Positions 44,302 to 54,397 of a stretch of 64,000 nt of DNA are shown here, one piece after another; position 1 is the stretch's first letter; every line of letters begins with the position of its first letter. A program made the translations under genes and the position numbers. This stretch comes from OM182 bacterium MED-G28. GTDB taxonomy: Bacteria; Pseudomonadota; Gammaproteobacteria; Pseudomonadales; Pseudohongiellaceae. The notes beneath the pieces are model-generated. The model saw only the letters and a program-made list of their open reading frames with translations, searched no databases and was not told where the DNA came from. The stretch spans positions 27,453-91,452 of the forward strand of contig NTJZ01000013.1 of assembly GCA_002457215.1 (NCBI GenBank), in the 5' to 3' direction.

Positions 44302-45513
44302 TTAGTGAGGCGAATGGTATTTGTAGACGTCAGAAAACAATACACCATAAATGAATAAAACTATGGATATCATCATGGCAGGAATCAAACCATTTAAAGT
44401 ACCAAAAGATTCGATAATCCAGCCCAGTAGGAGGGCGCCGATAGGCGCACTGCCGATTAAGCCAAGACTGTAAACTGACATAATACGGGCACGATATTCC
44501 TCACCGGCTGACTCTTGCACAATGGTGCGGGCCAGCGTTGTGGTAACACCCATATTTAGACCCCAAGCAACTGCAGCTAGGGTAAAGATCCAGAATGAGG
44601 GTTGAATCCACATAACACCGAGGATAAGCATTCTTGTCAGCTGCATAATCAGAAATATTCGACCAGTTCTTACCAAAGGCATCACACGAATCATAATGAA
44701 GTTAGATGCTGTCGCGCCACCATAAAAAACAATCATCAAGAACGATAGCAGCAGGGCATCGCCTTCATATATTCGTTTGACGATAAAAGGGAACACTGTC
44801 ATGAAGGCGCCGGCATTAAAAATACTGGAGACAAAGTTAATGAGCAGAGTTTGCATAATAACTTTCTGATGATAGATAGCTTTCAAGCCGGCAATTATGT
44901 TGCTGTAGGTGGACTCAGAGTTTGTGTTAGTAGGTGGCTGAGGTTCTAAAAGACGAATAGAGACTGCACCTAGACCTAGGCAGACCCCTTGAAAACAGAG
45001 AACAGGAATTAAACCTAGCTCGTCCATTGTTCCTGCAATACCCAAGCCCAACATTTGCACACTAAAAGCAATAGCAGTCGCAGCTGACACTGCTTTCTGC
45101 ACATCAGAACTTGCGATCCTATTTAATATTGCTTGTTGTGCGGGGCTGGAATAGGAAACACAAAAACTCACCCCTAAGCCCCAAATTAACACTGACCAAA
45201 TGGTTAATTGACCAAAACTTATGATTACAATAAGAAAAAGAGGAAGCAGAGGTGCATAGGAATACACACGAATAAGCAATAAGCGGGGGTCCCGATCATC
45301 AGCGCGAGCACCGCCGAGAAGCATGACAAAAAGACCCGGTATACCCACAGCGGCTTGAATCATACCAACCTGAGTTGCTGGTAACTCAAGAATACCTATT
45401 AATATCCAACTGAGAAGTAATTGCTGCATCGCGAAGGCGATGCCAGCAAAAGCGGTGGACCCTAAATAAAGTCTAAACTCTTGTTGCTGCCAGATGCCTC
45501 GCTTTGGATTCAT
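44302..45513 (-). CDS. MFS transporter (EntS-like exporter family)
   Basis: 403-aa inner-membrane protein with about 12 hydrophobic segments. Motif A-like GGARADDRDPR between TM2 and TM3; overall layout like the enterobactin exporter EntS family (FRLYLGSTAFAGIAFAMQQ at the start). Probably exports a small molecule by proton antiport. Substrate unknown. Alone on its transcript; the next gene on the strand begins 119 bp away. Confidence 0.88.
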   Translation of the reverse strand: MNPKRGIWQQQEFRLYLGSTAFAGIAFAMQQLLLSWILIGILELPATQVGMIQAAVGIPGLFVMLLGGARADDRDPRLLLIRVYSYAPLLPLFLIVIISFGQLTIWSVLIWGLGVSFCVSYSSPAQQAILNRIASSDVQKAVSAATAIAFSVQMLGLGIAGTMDELGLIPVLCFQGVCLGLGAVSIRLLEPQPPTNTNSESTYSNIIAGLKAIYHQKVIMQTLLINFVSSIFNAGAFMTVFPFIVKRIYEGDALLLSFLMIVFYGGATASNFIMIRVMPLVRTGRIFLIMQLTRMLILGVMWIQPSFWIFTLAAVAWGLNMGVTTTLARTIVQESAGEEYRARIMSVYSLGLIGSAPIGALLLGWIIESFGTLNGLIPAMMISIVLFIYGVLFSDVYKYHSPH

Positions 45514-45629
45514 GGGTGCTGAGCATATAGGTTACTGGGGACGGAGTAAAAACTACTCACTAAACAACTAATTTTTCACACTCCCTTAATTACTGGCAAA
45601 GTTGATTGAGCTTTTCAACAAAAGAGAAG

Positions 45630-46628
45630 TTAAAAAGTTGCAATAGGATTAAGGGGCGATCCCATTCCTTTTTCAATACGCAAAGGTGACGCCATAAATA
45701 AAAATTCATAGCGCCCCAATTCTTTAGCTACTACTGCAACATCAGTAAAATCTAAATTATCGAAAATGGAAACACCCAAAGAAACCAAAGCCAAACTATG
45801 TAATGGAAGAAAAATGTCACCGACCCCGCTGGGCGCGACATCATTCCACATATCATGTCCAATCATCGCCACGCCTCTATCCTTTAAAAAATAAGCGACA
45901 TCGGCATGATAACCAGCGACGCCCTCCGAAGTTGGCCATGCGCCAATAGCTGCTCTTCTTGACCAGCGACCGGTGTGCAACAAAATTACATCGCCGGGCT
46001 CTACTCGAACACCCTGGATTTCTTCTAGAGCTACTAAATCATCGTAAGTAATTGCAGCGCCAGGTTCTAGCCACCCTTCCTCTGTAGCACGACCTGGTAG
46101 CAGGGTTGCATCAAACAAAATACCCCGCGTGATAACTCCATTGCGGTGAGCATGAATGCTTCCTCGAGGGCAGCCATCTGCGGCTTCTACTTCTTCGAAC
46201 CCTACGCCGTTATAGCCTTGACCCTCATACATGATATGGCAATCAAGAGAATCAAGATGACTATGAATAGTGCCATGATAACTGCCGGTGTAGGCCAATC
46301 TATCAGAAGCACCCGTGGGACTAACTCGAACAACCTCTCTTTTTAAATAAGCTGAAGTGTCAACTGCATCCTCTTGAACAACATCATGAGACAGAGAAAC
46401 AGTAATGCCTTCAATCACTAATGCTGCCGCATCGACTCGTTTCTGCGGAGTGATGAAATTTGCCTGACCTAATTCGTCATCTTCTCCCCAACGGCCCCAA
46501 TTGGAGAGTTCTTCCATTGCCCGATGAAAATCTTCGTTAGTTTCCATTGGCGGTCGCTCTTGAGAAATTGCCGGAAAAAAAGTACTAACGATAATTAATA
46601 TTAAAGGGAAGCGAAGAGAGAGGCTCAT
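45630..46628 (-). CDS. Exported cyclase-family protein (kynurenine formamidase-like)
   Basis: 332 aa. Signal peptide to about AISQ. Cyclase family (Pfam Cyclase): NWGRWGEDDELGQANFITPQ at the start is typical of the longer 'GRWG' branch. The metal motif reads HSHLDSLDCH, one residue longer than the common HxDxxxH. Later HTGRW and GHDM are family landmarks. Hydrolyses a lactone, amide or similar ring in other members; here it would be periplasmic. Substrate unknown. Followed by a CHEGN-family gene upstream on the strand. Confidence 0.85.
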   Translation of the reverse strand: MSLSLRFPLILIIVSTFFPAISQERPPMETNEDFHRAMEELSNWGRWGEDDELGQANFITPQKRVDAAALVIEGITVSLSHDVVQEDAVDTSAYLKREVVRVSPTGASDRLAYTGSYHGTIHSHLDSLDCHIMYEGQGYNGVGFEEVEAADGCPRGSIHAHRNGVITRGILFDATLLPGRATEEGWLEPGAAITYDDLVALEEIQGVRVEPGDVILLHTGRWSRRAAIGAWPTSEGVAGYHADVAYFLKDRGVAMIGHDMWNDVAPSGVGDIFLPLHSLALVSLGVSIFDNLDFTDVAVVAKELGRYEFLFMASPLRIEKGMGSPLNPIATF

Positions 46629-46775
46629 CGATAACTCCTATGATAATTATTGGTTTTGTCGTAGTTGTTTGCTGATTTCAGTTTATTTAAAGAAACTATA
46701 TAGCAGCGTAGCAATAATAGCGATCGTGGCCAGAGCAGAGACCTAGTTATTTTCAACTTTAGACCAAGCCCACCC

Positions 46776-47813
46776 TTAGATCAGCCCGGCTTCTTCCATA
46801 CGGGCGGCTCGCAAAATGGAGGGAATCGCATAGTTGCCTTCATGACAAGCGTATTCGTAAAGTTTGAGTCCCGGCGCCAAGCGCTGTAATGGAATTTCCG
46901 CAGTCCAGGGTTGTATATAGATATTTGGGTCGGTGACTGTATATTGAAAAAGAATTTCATTGCCACTTGTCTTTGTGAAAACTTCTTTCACTTCAAAGCC
47001 CTCAGAGGAGCGTAATGGTGTGATCGATTGTTCCGGCCTGAAGTGACGAGTATGGACCACAAGAGAATTATTTTCATAATACCCAATGGAATCACCCATC
47101 CACTTATTTCCCTGTTCAGGGTTAAACTCGCTATCGATGCGAATAATCCTTAATAAGCTGAAGTACTCTGAAAGAATTAGGACATAGTCTTTGTTTTGAA
47201 CTATCTGTACGTTGCGTGCTGGATTGTCACCGGCTGGATTACCTAATTCGTGCTCGACACCGCCGAATATGTACATGAGAGGTAATTGGGCTCCAGGGTT
47301 TAAACAGCGATCGAGTGCTGACAAACCTTCCGGGCCATCGAATCTCGCCTTCCCCTGTTCCCGCCAGATTTGATGAATGTCCTGACCCCCAGTCTTCCAG
47401 GGAATCCGGCCATTATCTGGCACGACTATGAATGAAGTACGAATCTCTCCGTCCACAGTCGCCAATTCAGTAGGCATGATTTCAAAATTTCCATCAGCTT
47501 GATTATTAAGCCTAGCACCAGTATCTGGGGCTGGTCGATTAGGATCTATGGGCGCCTGACGAACTAAATCCAGCGCGATAGCACGATCTATCAGTAGCTG
47601 CGCCTCTTCGATCGAATAAGCTCGCTGCTCACCGAGAGCGATCGGGCGCTGGAGAGGAGTTTGAAAAGGATTAGTCCAATAACCCTGGAAATTTGGATAG
47701 CCGTATTCCGTGAATGAAGCAGAAATATCCTGCGCCGAGCTTGGCCATGCCCCTGCAAACAACGATACAGCAACACTCAGTCGAATTAGAAAATATCTAC
47801 GCAAGCGAAACAT
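46776..47813 (-). CDS. Secreted CHEGN-family protein (paralogue 2)
   Basis: 345 aa, signal peptide ending near SSAQ. Same family as the gene at 11354-12340: PNFQGYWTNPFQTPLQRP, VVPDNGRIPWKTGG, DRCLNPGAQLP, NVQIVQNKDYVLIL, WMGDSIGYYENNSLVVHT, and C-terminal ACHEGNYAI with C323 and H324. It is 147 bp upstream of the cyclase gene on the same strand. Function unknown. Confidence 0.75.
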   Translation of the reverse strand: MFRLRRYFLIRLSVAVSLFAGAWPSSAQDISASFTEYGYPNFQGYWTNPFQTPLQRPIALGEQRAYSIEEAQLLIDRAIALDLVRQAPIDPNRPAPDTGARLNNQADGNFEIMPTELATVDGEIRTSFIVVPDNGRIPWKTGGQDIHQIWREQGKARFDGPEGLSALDRCLNPGAQLPLMYIFGGVEHELGNPAGDNPARNVQIVQNKDYVLILSEYFSLLRIIRIDSEFNPEQGNKWMGDSIGYYENNSLVVHTRHFRPEQSITPLRSSEGFEVKEVFTKTSGNEILFQYTVTDPNIYIQPWTAEIPLQRLAPGLKLYEYACHEGNYAIPSILRAARMEEAGLI

Positions 47814-48003
47814 ATATTACCCGTTAGACTTCAAGCACTTTTCTTCCAAACTACTACCAAGTATTCGTCAGCGAAAATCGTCTTTGACGTCCATTGAATC
47901 AATCTAGTAGATAATTGTATTTATGGCTAACGACTACAGAAAGCATCTTCAGCAAGTTAATCTAAATTAGAGCAGTCCAGAAATCCTATCTATGAATATC
48001 TTG

Positions 48004-49428
48004 CTATTGCGCAAACAAATAGCGCATCTGCACATCTCGCACACGTCGGGCTCGATCGCCTTCATAGGCCGGTCTGAATTTTATTTCTCGCACAGCTCTT
48101 GCACCCTCTCGTGTTACACGACTATCTTCAGGAATAGAATTCAGCACATCAACATTAGATGCATTGCCTCGAGAGCTTATATTGAAACTGAGATCAACTT
48201 GAAACTGAGGCAACCCAATCCGTAGTAGTGGGTCAGAGCTAACTGGTTTTTGCACGGCGCGAGCGTTTTCATGCCAGGCTCGGAAAGTACCTAGATGCAA
48301 TGATTCTTCGGATCTATCAGGAACTTCATTGAGAATACTTTGCTGATAGGAAACCAGATCTCTAAATTTTGGATAAAATTCTGGCATGGGAAGAGGCATA
48401 GGTGTGCTGAAAAAATTTTCGATAGACTCTTGTGAAATGCCTGCTTGTGCTAATTTTTCTTGAGCTTCTCGGTACTGGCGCCGACCTGAACCACGCTCCA
48501 TTAAGACATTAAAATCCCCTCGATAGATATGTGCAATTGCTTCTGCTTCCAAATCACCTCTATCTTCCGCAATATCTCGAATGTCATTGATAAAACCTAA
48601 ACCTTGACGAAGATAACCCTCGCCTAGAAGCCCATCACCATCGACGACTGCGATCTGTCTTCCTAGCCCCAGAAAAGGACTTGCGCTGACCACACCCCCT
48701 CGAAGCCCGTATTCTAATCGATTAGGGCCATCGGATCGCACCACGTCGTTAAAAATTTCGCCAGAGAAACTGTCTTCGGTATTAAGAAGTTGCACCAACA
48801 AAGCTAAGCTGTAAGCGCGTTTATAGTGCCAAGGATAAAGCTCTTCAGACTCCTCACCATAGACTTTCTCTGACAGGCGATAGATATCTCGATAAAGATC
48901 GCGCGCATCAAGAAAATTATCAGACTGTCGCCGTTGTTCGCCGAGATAGAAATTTGTTAACAACCATTGTGCTTGATTTTCCATCGCCAAGAGCAATTCT
49001 TCAGATTGCGTTCCAAAATTGGACGCAACGAGAAATCGAATATGTTCGAGGTTATCACTAACTGCGTCCCAATTTCCTAAGGCTTGTTGAACTTCGATCA
49101 TGCTGCGAACCACCGGAATTAGTTCTGGATTCTCAAAACCCAAATTTGTACGCATTATCGAGAGTTGCCGGATTTGAATTTCTGCAACCTCCTCAAAGTC
49201 ACCCTGGTCTGTATAGAAATCGATTATGCTGGCAAGTGGCTCCAATAAACGATTATCGAAGGGGCCATATTCAGATTCCATATCTTCAATTTGAGTCTGA
49301 TAACGCTGCAAATCGCGCAAACTTTCATTACTGACAGAGACAGTGTTGTTCTGAGCAAACACCATCGCTGGCAGACATAGCAGGACTATGAACGGAGACT
49401 CGAACAGTTTTAAAAAGGGACGTTTCAT
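48004..49428 (-). CDS. Secreted TPR-like protein with TonB-C-like domain
   Basis: 474 aa. Signal peptide (to about VFAQ, residue 26). Residues 40-330 are all-helical with TPR-like spacing (RYQTQIEDMESEYGPFD, then regular ALGNWDAVSDNLEHIRFLV units). The C-terminal 100 residues (IGLPQFQVDLSFNISSRGNASNVDVLNSIPEDSRVTREGARAVREIKFRPAY, quoted in parts: FNISSRGNASNV, VREIKFRPAY) look like the TonB C-terminal fold. It has no membrane anchor after the signal, so it is not a normal TonB. It may bind an outer-membrane or lipoprotein partner. Role unknown. Confidence 0.7.
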   Translation of the reverse strand: MKRPFLKLFESPFIVLLCLPAMVFAQNNTVSVSNESLRDLQRYQTQIEDMESEYGPFDNRLLEPLASIIDFYTDQGDFEEVAEIQIRQLSIMRTNLGFENPELIPVVRSMIEVQQALGNWDAVSDNLEHIRFLVASNFGTQSEELLLAMENQAQWLLTNFYLGEQRRQSDNFLDARDLYRDIYRLSEKVYGEESEELYPWHYKRAYSLALLVQLLNTEDSFSGEIFNDVVRSDGPNRLEYGLRGGVVSASPFLGLGRQIAVVDGDGLLGEGYLRQGLGFINDIRDIAEDRGDLEAEAIAHIYRGDFNVLMERGSGRRQYREAQEKLAQAGISQESIENFFSTPMPLPMPEFYPKFRDLVSYQQSILNEVPDRSEESLHLGTFRAWHENARAVQKPVSSDPLLRIGLPQFQVDLSFNISSRGNASNVDVLNSIPEDSRVTREGARAVREIKFRPAYEGDRARRVRDVQMRYLFAQ

Positions 49429-49533
49429 AAGTTCAAAAACCCCTGGTGGGCTTCATTTCTGACAATAACTTGATCTATTCGTCTTGTCGATACAAACTAG
49501 TCACGAATCGTCCTAATTGTTTGCATATTTGCC

Positions 49534-50289
49534 ATGAGAAAATATTACAGCCTGCTGATTTGCTGCCTTCTAGGTACTTTTTCGACAGTCGATGCCCAGG
49601 AAGACAACCCGGATCTTTATGATATCGGAGGTGAGTTCGCCTTCGCCCGCGTCCAATATGACAGCTACTATGATGGCGGTTGGTATGGGGGTCCTTGGGC
49701 TACAGATTTTCCAGCGGCTGATGAGAATTTCTTAAGGGGAGTATCCAGGCTCACCAATGTCCGAGTTATGAGCAAACCTATAGTTTTGCGCTTTGACTCT
49801 GAAGAGATTTTTGACTATCCGTTTCTCTATGCCCTCGAAATGGGCCGCAATGGTGGTTTATCCCTGTCACCGAAAGAATTGGAAAACCTGCGAGAATACT
49901 TACTGCGCGGTGGCTTTCTACTAATCGATGACTTCTGGGGCGAGCGACAATGGGATGCATTTTTTACTGATTTCTCTCGCATCTTTCCTGATCGGCAGTT
50001 GATTGAACTTAATTCTGATCATGAAATTTATCATACCTTTTACGATATCGAAGGAGCGCAAATGATTCCTGGCCGCGGTGGACGTCAGGGATTTGGTCAA
50101 GCAGGAATCAATATAGCAACCAATCATGCCTTACTAGATGACGATGGCAGAGTCATGGTGCTAGTCAATTGGAATTCAGATATGGGTGATGGCTGGGAGC
50201 ACACTTATGATCAATGGTACCCAACTGAATATGCTAATGCAGCCTACCGTCTTGGTATTAATTACTTAATTTATTCTCTGACCCATTAA
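49534..50289 (+). CDS. DUF4159-containing secreted protein
   Basis: 251 aa. Signal peptide to about VDAQ (residue 22). DUF4159 features: GGEFAFARVQYDS, TDFPAADENFLRGVSRLTNV, LREYLLRGGFLLIDDFWG (class-I glutamine-amidotransferase-like fold, with FLLIDD typical) and the NWNSDMGDGWE near the end. In other bacteria DUF4159 proteins sit in gliding or aerotolerance-type (BatA/MoxR) operons, but no such genes are here. Function unknown. No clear ribosome site before the ATG. Confidence 0.85.
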   Translation: MRKYYSLLICCLLGTFSTVDAQEDNPDLYDIGGEFAFARVQYDSYYDGGWYGGPWATDFPAADENFLRGVSRLTNVRVMSKPIVLRFDSEEIFDYPFLYALEMGRNGGLSLSPKELENLREYLLRGGFLLIDDFWGERQWDAFFTDFSRIFPDRQLIELNSDHEIYHTFYDIEGAQMIPGRGGRQGFGQAGINIATNHALLDDDGRVMVLVNWNSDMGDGWEHTYDQWYPTEYANAAYRLGINYLIYSLTH

Positions 50290-50556
50290 GCCGGCAAGAC
50301 TCTAAGAAGATGCCTAGATAGTCTACTATTTCGCTCCCTAAAAAGGACAAGCGACCCCTTATCTTTATCAAATATTGTTATATCGCATTATGTCGAGGTT
50401 TTTGTAAATTTTGAAAAAAGTTCTATTATAATAATTTGAGCTAACGTCCAACTCCGGAAAAAGTACTGCCACTCTCCTCAAAGGGCTCTTTAAAACTAGA
50501 ATTGTCAGATTGACCACCATGTTTCTGTGCTGATCATATCTAATTTTGAGAAAATT

Positions 50557-51543
50557 TTAGTCAGCGTCCATTTCCTGGCGGCGATAGCCAGCTAGGATTC
50601 CTGAAAGCCCATAATTTCCTTCATGACAAGCATATTCGTACAATTTGGTTTCGGTTGCATTAAAAGAAATCTCTCCTCCCCAATCTTCTGAGTAGTACAC
50701 AGGATCGCTTATTTCGAATTCATAAAGAATTTGATCATCGGAGTATCGAGTGAATCGTTCGATTATTTTTCCTTCATCAGAAAGAGAAGCCATCATGCGA
50801 GACTTTTGTTGAGGATGCAGATTGACTGTTTCTACGACCAGAGTATCGCCGTCCCACCAACCAATAGAATCTCCCATCCACTGTTCTAACTCATCTGGCC
50901 GATGCTCACCATTAATTGGAATGATGCGAGCATCATGGACCATTTCAATAAGAATCATCACATACTCATCGGTTTGTACGATCTGATACATATTGTTGTA
51001 TAGCACGCTGTTCATCGGCGGGCCGGAAGTACTGCCGAACCCAATCAAGCAGCGCTCGGCTAAAGGCGCCCCTTCAGGACCCCCATAACCAGAAAATTGT
51101 TCTCGGGCCGCACGACGTAATTGATTGCCTTCACTAGAATACGGTATCCGCCCGCTTTCCGGAAACGTTATCCAGGATGTGCGGTACTGACCACGAACAT
51201 TGCTAAATTGTGATCCAGGATCCACCCAAAATGCGTTGTAGCCGCGGCCACGAGCTAAATCTGTACCGTCAGGTAATTCCCCTTGAACCTGGCCATCATC
51301 GGTGGCCTGGCGCACGTTTTGGTGATTACTCGCTGTTAGCTGCTCCAGACTATCATCAGGAATAGTCAGCCCAATATCTGTAAGGTCTCTGGAACGCTGC
51401 ATCGTAGTAATTGAGGCATTAGTCCAGTAGCCCTGAAGATCTGGCTTGCCAGTGGCAGTGCGAGGTGGCTGATAATTTTGCGCCAGGCTGACACTGCTCA
51501 AACAGACTATAAAAACTGCAATCAAGCTTCTAGTTCGTGCCAT
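50557..51543 (-). CDS. Secreted CHEGN-family protein (paralogue 3)
   Basis: 328 aa from the ATG at 51543, chosen because it gives a clean signal peptide (MARTRSLIAVFIV... to SLAQ); the longer frame adds an unlikely leader. Family marks: PDLQGYWTNASITTMQRS, FPESGRIPYSSEG, AERCLIGFG, MYQIVQTDEYVMIL, WMGDSIGWWDGDTLVVET, and ACHEGNYGL with C306 and H307. Closest of the four to paralogue 2 by eye. Function unknown. Stands alone, convergent with DUF4159. Confidence 0.75.
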   Translation of the reverse strand: MARTRSLIAVFIVCLSSVSLAQNYQPPRTATGKPDLQGYWTNASITTMQRSRDLTDIGLTIPDDSLEQLTASNHQNVRQATDDGQVQGELPDGTDLARGRGYNAFWVDPGSQFSNVRGQYRTSWITFPESGRIPYSSEGNQLRRAAREQFSGYGGPEGAPLAERCLIGFGSTSGPPMNSVLYNNMYQIVQTDEYVMILIEMVHDARIIPINGEHRPDELEQWMGDSIGWWDGDTLVVETVNLHPQQKSRMMASLSDEGKIIERFTRYSDDQILYEFEISDPVYYSEDWGGEISFNATETKLYEYACHEGNYGLSGILAGYRRQEMDAD

Positions 51544-51717
51544 AGTAAACTCTCTATTGGATTCGTCTAAGCTGTTGTTTTGACTGAACGAAAAGTAAAA
51601 CACATTGAGTATTTTAGCAAGGATCAAATACTATGCTGCTGCTGTGCGCTAAGCCTCTATTGAACTTCCCATGCAATAAGATGGCGGCGGCTGGCTAAAC
51701 TGACTTAGTGGCCGAAT

Positions 51718-54030
51718 TTAATAATCTATTTCGTAAATCCGATTAATCGGCGATGGACCGAAGGAGACCCATGTGCCCTGGTGAGAGGCAGAACTCAAAT
51801 CGCCCATAGACCAGTCACATACTCCTTCTGAGAATATTTCGTTTAATTCTACGTATTGGGCTTGAGTAAAACCCACGGCATAGTCCGCAGTATTTATTGG
51901 TCTCAACTGACAGCTCACAATGTTATTCGCCAAGGGAGCACCGGCTACATGACGCGGCGTTGAATAGGCTGGATACAGTTCGTTACAACGACTTCTGCCT
52001 CTAAAGGTTTGTTCTTCTTCTATCTTTATGCGTTCGTCACCTGTGTTATCCCAACAAGCATCATTGAGACTGATTGGCCTATGTGTAATTACTTTTTCCG
52101 AAAGCGAGATATCACTGCTATCGCCTTGCACTGCTGTTATCCACCGATCCATTTGGCGAAACAACTCAGCTAAGTCTGGTGATTCTTCATCAAAGCCCCA
52201 TAAACCACCTATTTGCATCACATGATTTTCCGCGTGCCCATTTTCGTTCAACACTCGTTGCCGAGTAGAGAATTGATGGATCAGCATGTGAATATTTCCA
52301 CCCTCTGCATGATCTAGATAAGTCCGATAGTCAATGATAGGTGTCTGCGAAAGGCCAGCGCCCCCATTTAGAATTCGACCAGACTCCAATGCACGCTTCC
52401 TGGCTTGAGAATCTGCACGATGCCTGGCCATTACGTGATTCATATCTCGATCAAAACCACCTATGTCTCTATTTAAGTCGATGAACTGCTGTGGAGAAAT
52501 GAGAGCTGTATTGAGCGCAGCTAACCCATATTGAACACCAAGATTATCTAAAGGTCGCTGTGCAATGAACCCGTTATTAACATTGCCATAAACATTAACA
52601 GTATGATCATAAACCGTGGCGCGAATACCCTGGGGCGCGGTCGAATCATAACGCTGAGACTCCAATGCGGCGAGACGTACTTCACCACCTTGCTCTTCCA
52701 AAGAAGTATCTAATCGATAAATCGGATCTAACCGTGCAGCACCTCTAGCCAAGTTTGAAATCGAAGCCCACATACCAAATCCTGAGACTGCCCGTTGTTG
52801 TTCAGGGGTAAAACTTTCAACATCAAGCCCAGCAAAGTAATAATTAAGCAATCTTGAATCAGCTAAGGTAAATATTGTTGCAGAAGTCACATCAGGAAAA
52901 CTGGCACCAACAATAATGCCATCAAATACCCCAGGGTAATTATCTGAAGTTTGATGGGACTGATAAGAACCTCCGGAAGAGCCTGTCGCGATTGTGTATT
53001 CTGGTACACCATAATGTTCAATAAATCGCTCCTTCACCATGATATGCGTTTCAGAAGCTAGCAGATCATTGCAATTTTGACCGAAAACATTCAGCGTAGA
53101 TGAAACAAGTGCATAACCCTGCGCAAACAACCCTCTGCGCATAACGTCGCCGGTAAAATTCCCCTGTTGATACCAACCCCCTCGACAACCTCCGCCATGG
53201 GTGTATACCAATTTACCATTCCAGTTGGGACTAGGATTCCAAGGATCGATTGTCTGCTGAGGAGAATCATGCAGCATAGTAATCTGATAAATTGCGCGAT
53301 TAACTACTCCAGTTTCTATCCGCACTATAAAGGGCAGAGTTTGCCCCGATTCTAGAGTAATCATGCCAACGTCTTCCAGCGAGAATTCGAGGGAGTCGAC
53401 TTGAGACATTTCGGTTTTTAGATCTATGGACTCACTGGCCAGCATAGAGGCAGATGAATTTGGCAGTGCTACAAATTTTTCAAGCTCGTCAGACCAGAAA
53501 ACATAATCTACACGAGTTTGTATTGAACAATTTATGTCTAGGGCTTCGCCCAAGGTTTCACCACCAATCAACTCAAAGTCCTCTGTCCGGCAGTAGTATG
53601 GCTGTTCATGCGGACCTGAAATTATTGGACCACTTATCGGGTAGTTGTTTAGTCTGAGATTTGTAGATTGGTTTTCATCGCCGAGGGTAGCCTTTAATAA
53701 ACTTTCTCCTTCAGGCAAGCCACTCAGTAGCGCTTGCTTGCGCTGAGAGTCAATTGTGATGAATTGGGCTGTAACATCGTCATCATTTAAGGTAATACGC
53801 GCGAGATCTATTGCTGTTCCTGCTTGAACAGATACCTCAACCAAGACATCACCACCACTTACTAACCAGGGTTTTGTCGACAAGGATTCTAGTGTGATAA
53901 GGGCTGGCCTAGGGCTTACATTGATCTCGCCGGCAGTGGGCACTGTTTCCTCAGTTGAACAACTAGTGACGGCCATCGCAAAATATGCAAGCGTGAAAAG
54001 AAATCGATTATTGATTCTGCCTTTCTCCAT
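51718..54030 (-). CDS. DUF6351 lipoprotein, alpha/beta-hydrolase-like
   Basis: 770 aa from the ATG at 54030 (AGAGGA 6 nt upstream). Lipobox VTSC. The N-terminal beta domain (about 40-150: LSTKPWLVSGGDVLVEV) is immunoglobulin-like. A large alpha/beta-hydrolase-like domain has HGGGCRGGWYQQG as oxyanion region and TIATGSSGGSYQS as nucleophile motif. DUF6351 is the matching family name as I recall; members resemble tannase-like esterases. Probably an envelope esterase. Catalytic Asp and His not assigned with confidence. Own transcription unit. Confidence 0.8.
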   Translation of the reverse strand: MEKGRINNRFLFTLAYFAMAVTSCSTEETVPTAGEINVSPRPALITLESLSTKPWLVSGGDVLVEVSVQAGTAIDLARITLNDDDVTAQFITIDSQRKQALLSGLPEGESLLKATLGDENQSTNLRLNNYPISGPIISGPHEQPYYCRTEDFELIGGETLGEALDINCSIQTRVDYVFWSDELEKFVALPNSSASMLASESIDLKTEMSQVDSLEFSLEDVGMITLESGQTLPFIVRIETGVVNRAIYQITMLHDSPQQTIDPWNPSPNWNGKLVYTHGGGCRGGWYQQGNFTGDVMRRGLFAQGYALVSSTLNVFGQNCNDLLASETHIMVKERFIEHYGVPEYTIATGSSGGSYQSHQTSDNYPGVFDGIIVGASFPDVTSATIFTLADSRLLNYYFAGLDVESFTPEQQRAVSGFGMWASISNLARGAARLDPIYRLDTSLEEQGGEVRLAALESQRYDSTAPQGIRATVYDHTVNVYGNVNNGFIAQRPLDNLGVQYGLAALNTALISPQQFIDLNRDIGGFDRDMNHVMARHRADSQARKRALESGRILNGGAGLSQTPIIDYRTYLDHAEGGNIHMLIHQFSTRQRVLNENGHAENHVMQIGGLWGFDEESPDLAELFRQMDRWITAVQGDSSDISLSEKVITHRPISLNDACWDNTGDERIKIEEEQTFRGRSRCNELYPAYSTPRHVAGAPLANNIVSCQLRPINTADYAVGFTQAQYVELNEIFSEGVCDWSMGDLSSASHQGTWVSFGPSPINRIYEIDY

Positions 54031-54051
54031 ATCATTCCTCTTACTAACCAA

Positions 54052-54397
54052 TTCGCCTTTTTCGATGTCAGGCCATACACCCTGCCTTTCGCCTGAAATC
54101 CAACTACTTAAAAATTGACTGACTTCAATCTGGCAATTGCAGTAATTGTTCCGCTGTAGGTGCCTGATATTGTAACCGCAGCCGCAAAGTCATGATAATT
54201 TGCTGTCGGAATAAAATATAGCCCGAATAACTTTCCAAAATGATCATGCGTCATTCTAAAATGTGCCAAATAATCCCAAACAATTCACCAAATTCATTCA
54301 GCTAGTTACATAACCGGTGTTAGAATGCTGCTCCGTTTTCAAGCTGATTATTACTTAATAAATTACACTTTTTTTAGCGTTTTTAGTGGACTGAGAC
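54052..54397. other. Divergent intergenic region
   Basis: About 346 bp between the DUF6351 and YkgJ genes. AT-rich; presumably holds both promoters. I find only an isolated TAGAAT (54321-54326) without a proper -35. No gene or strong hairpin seen. Confidence 0.4.
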
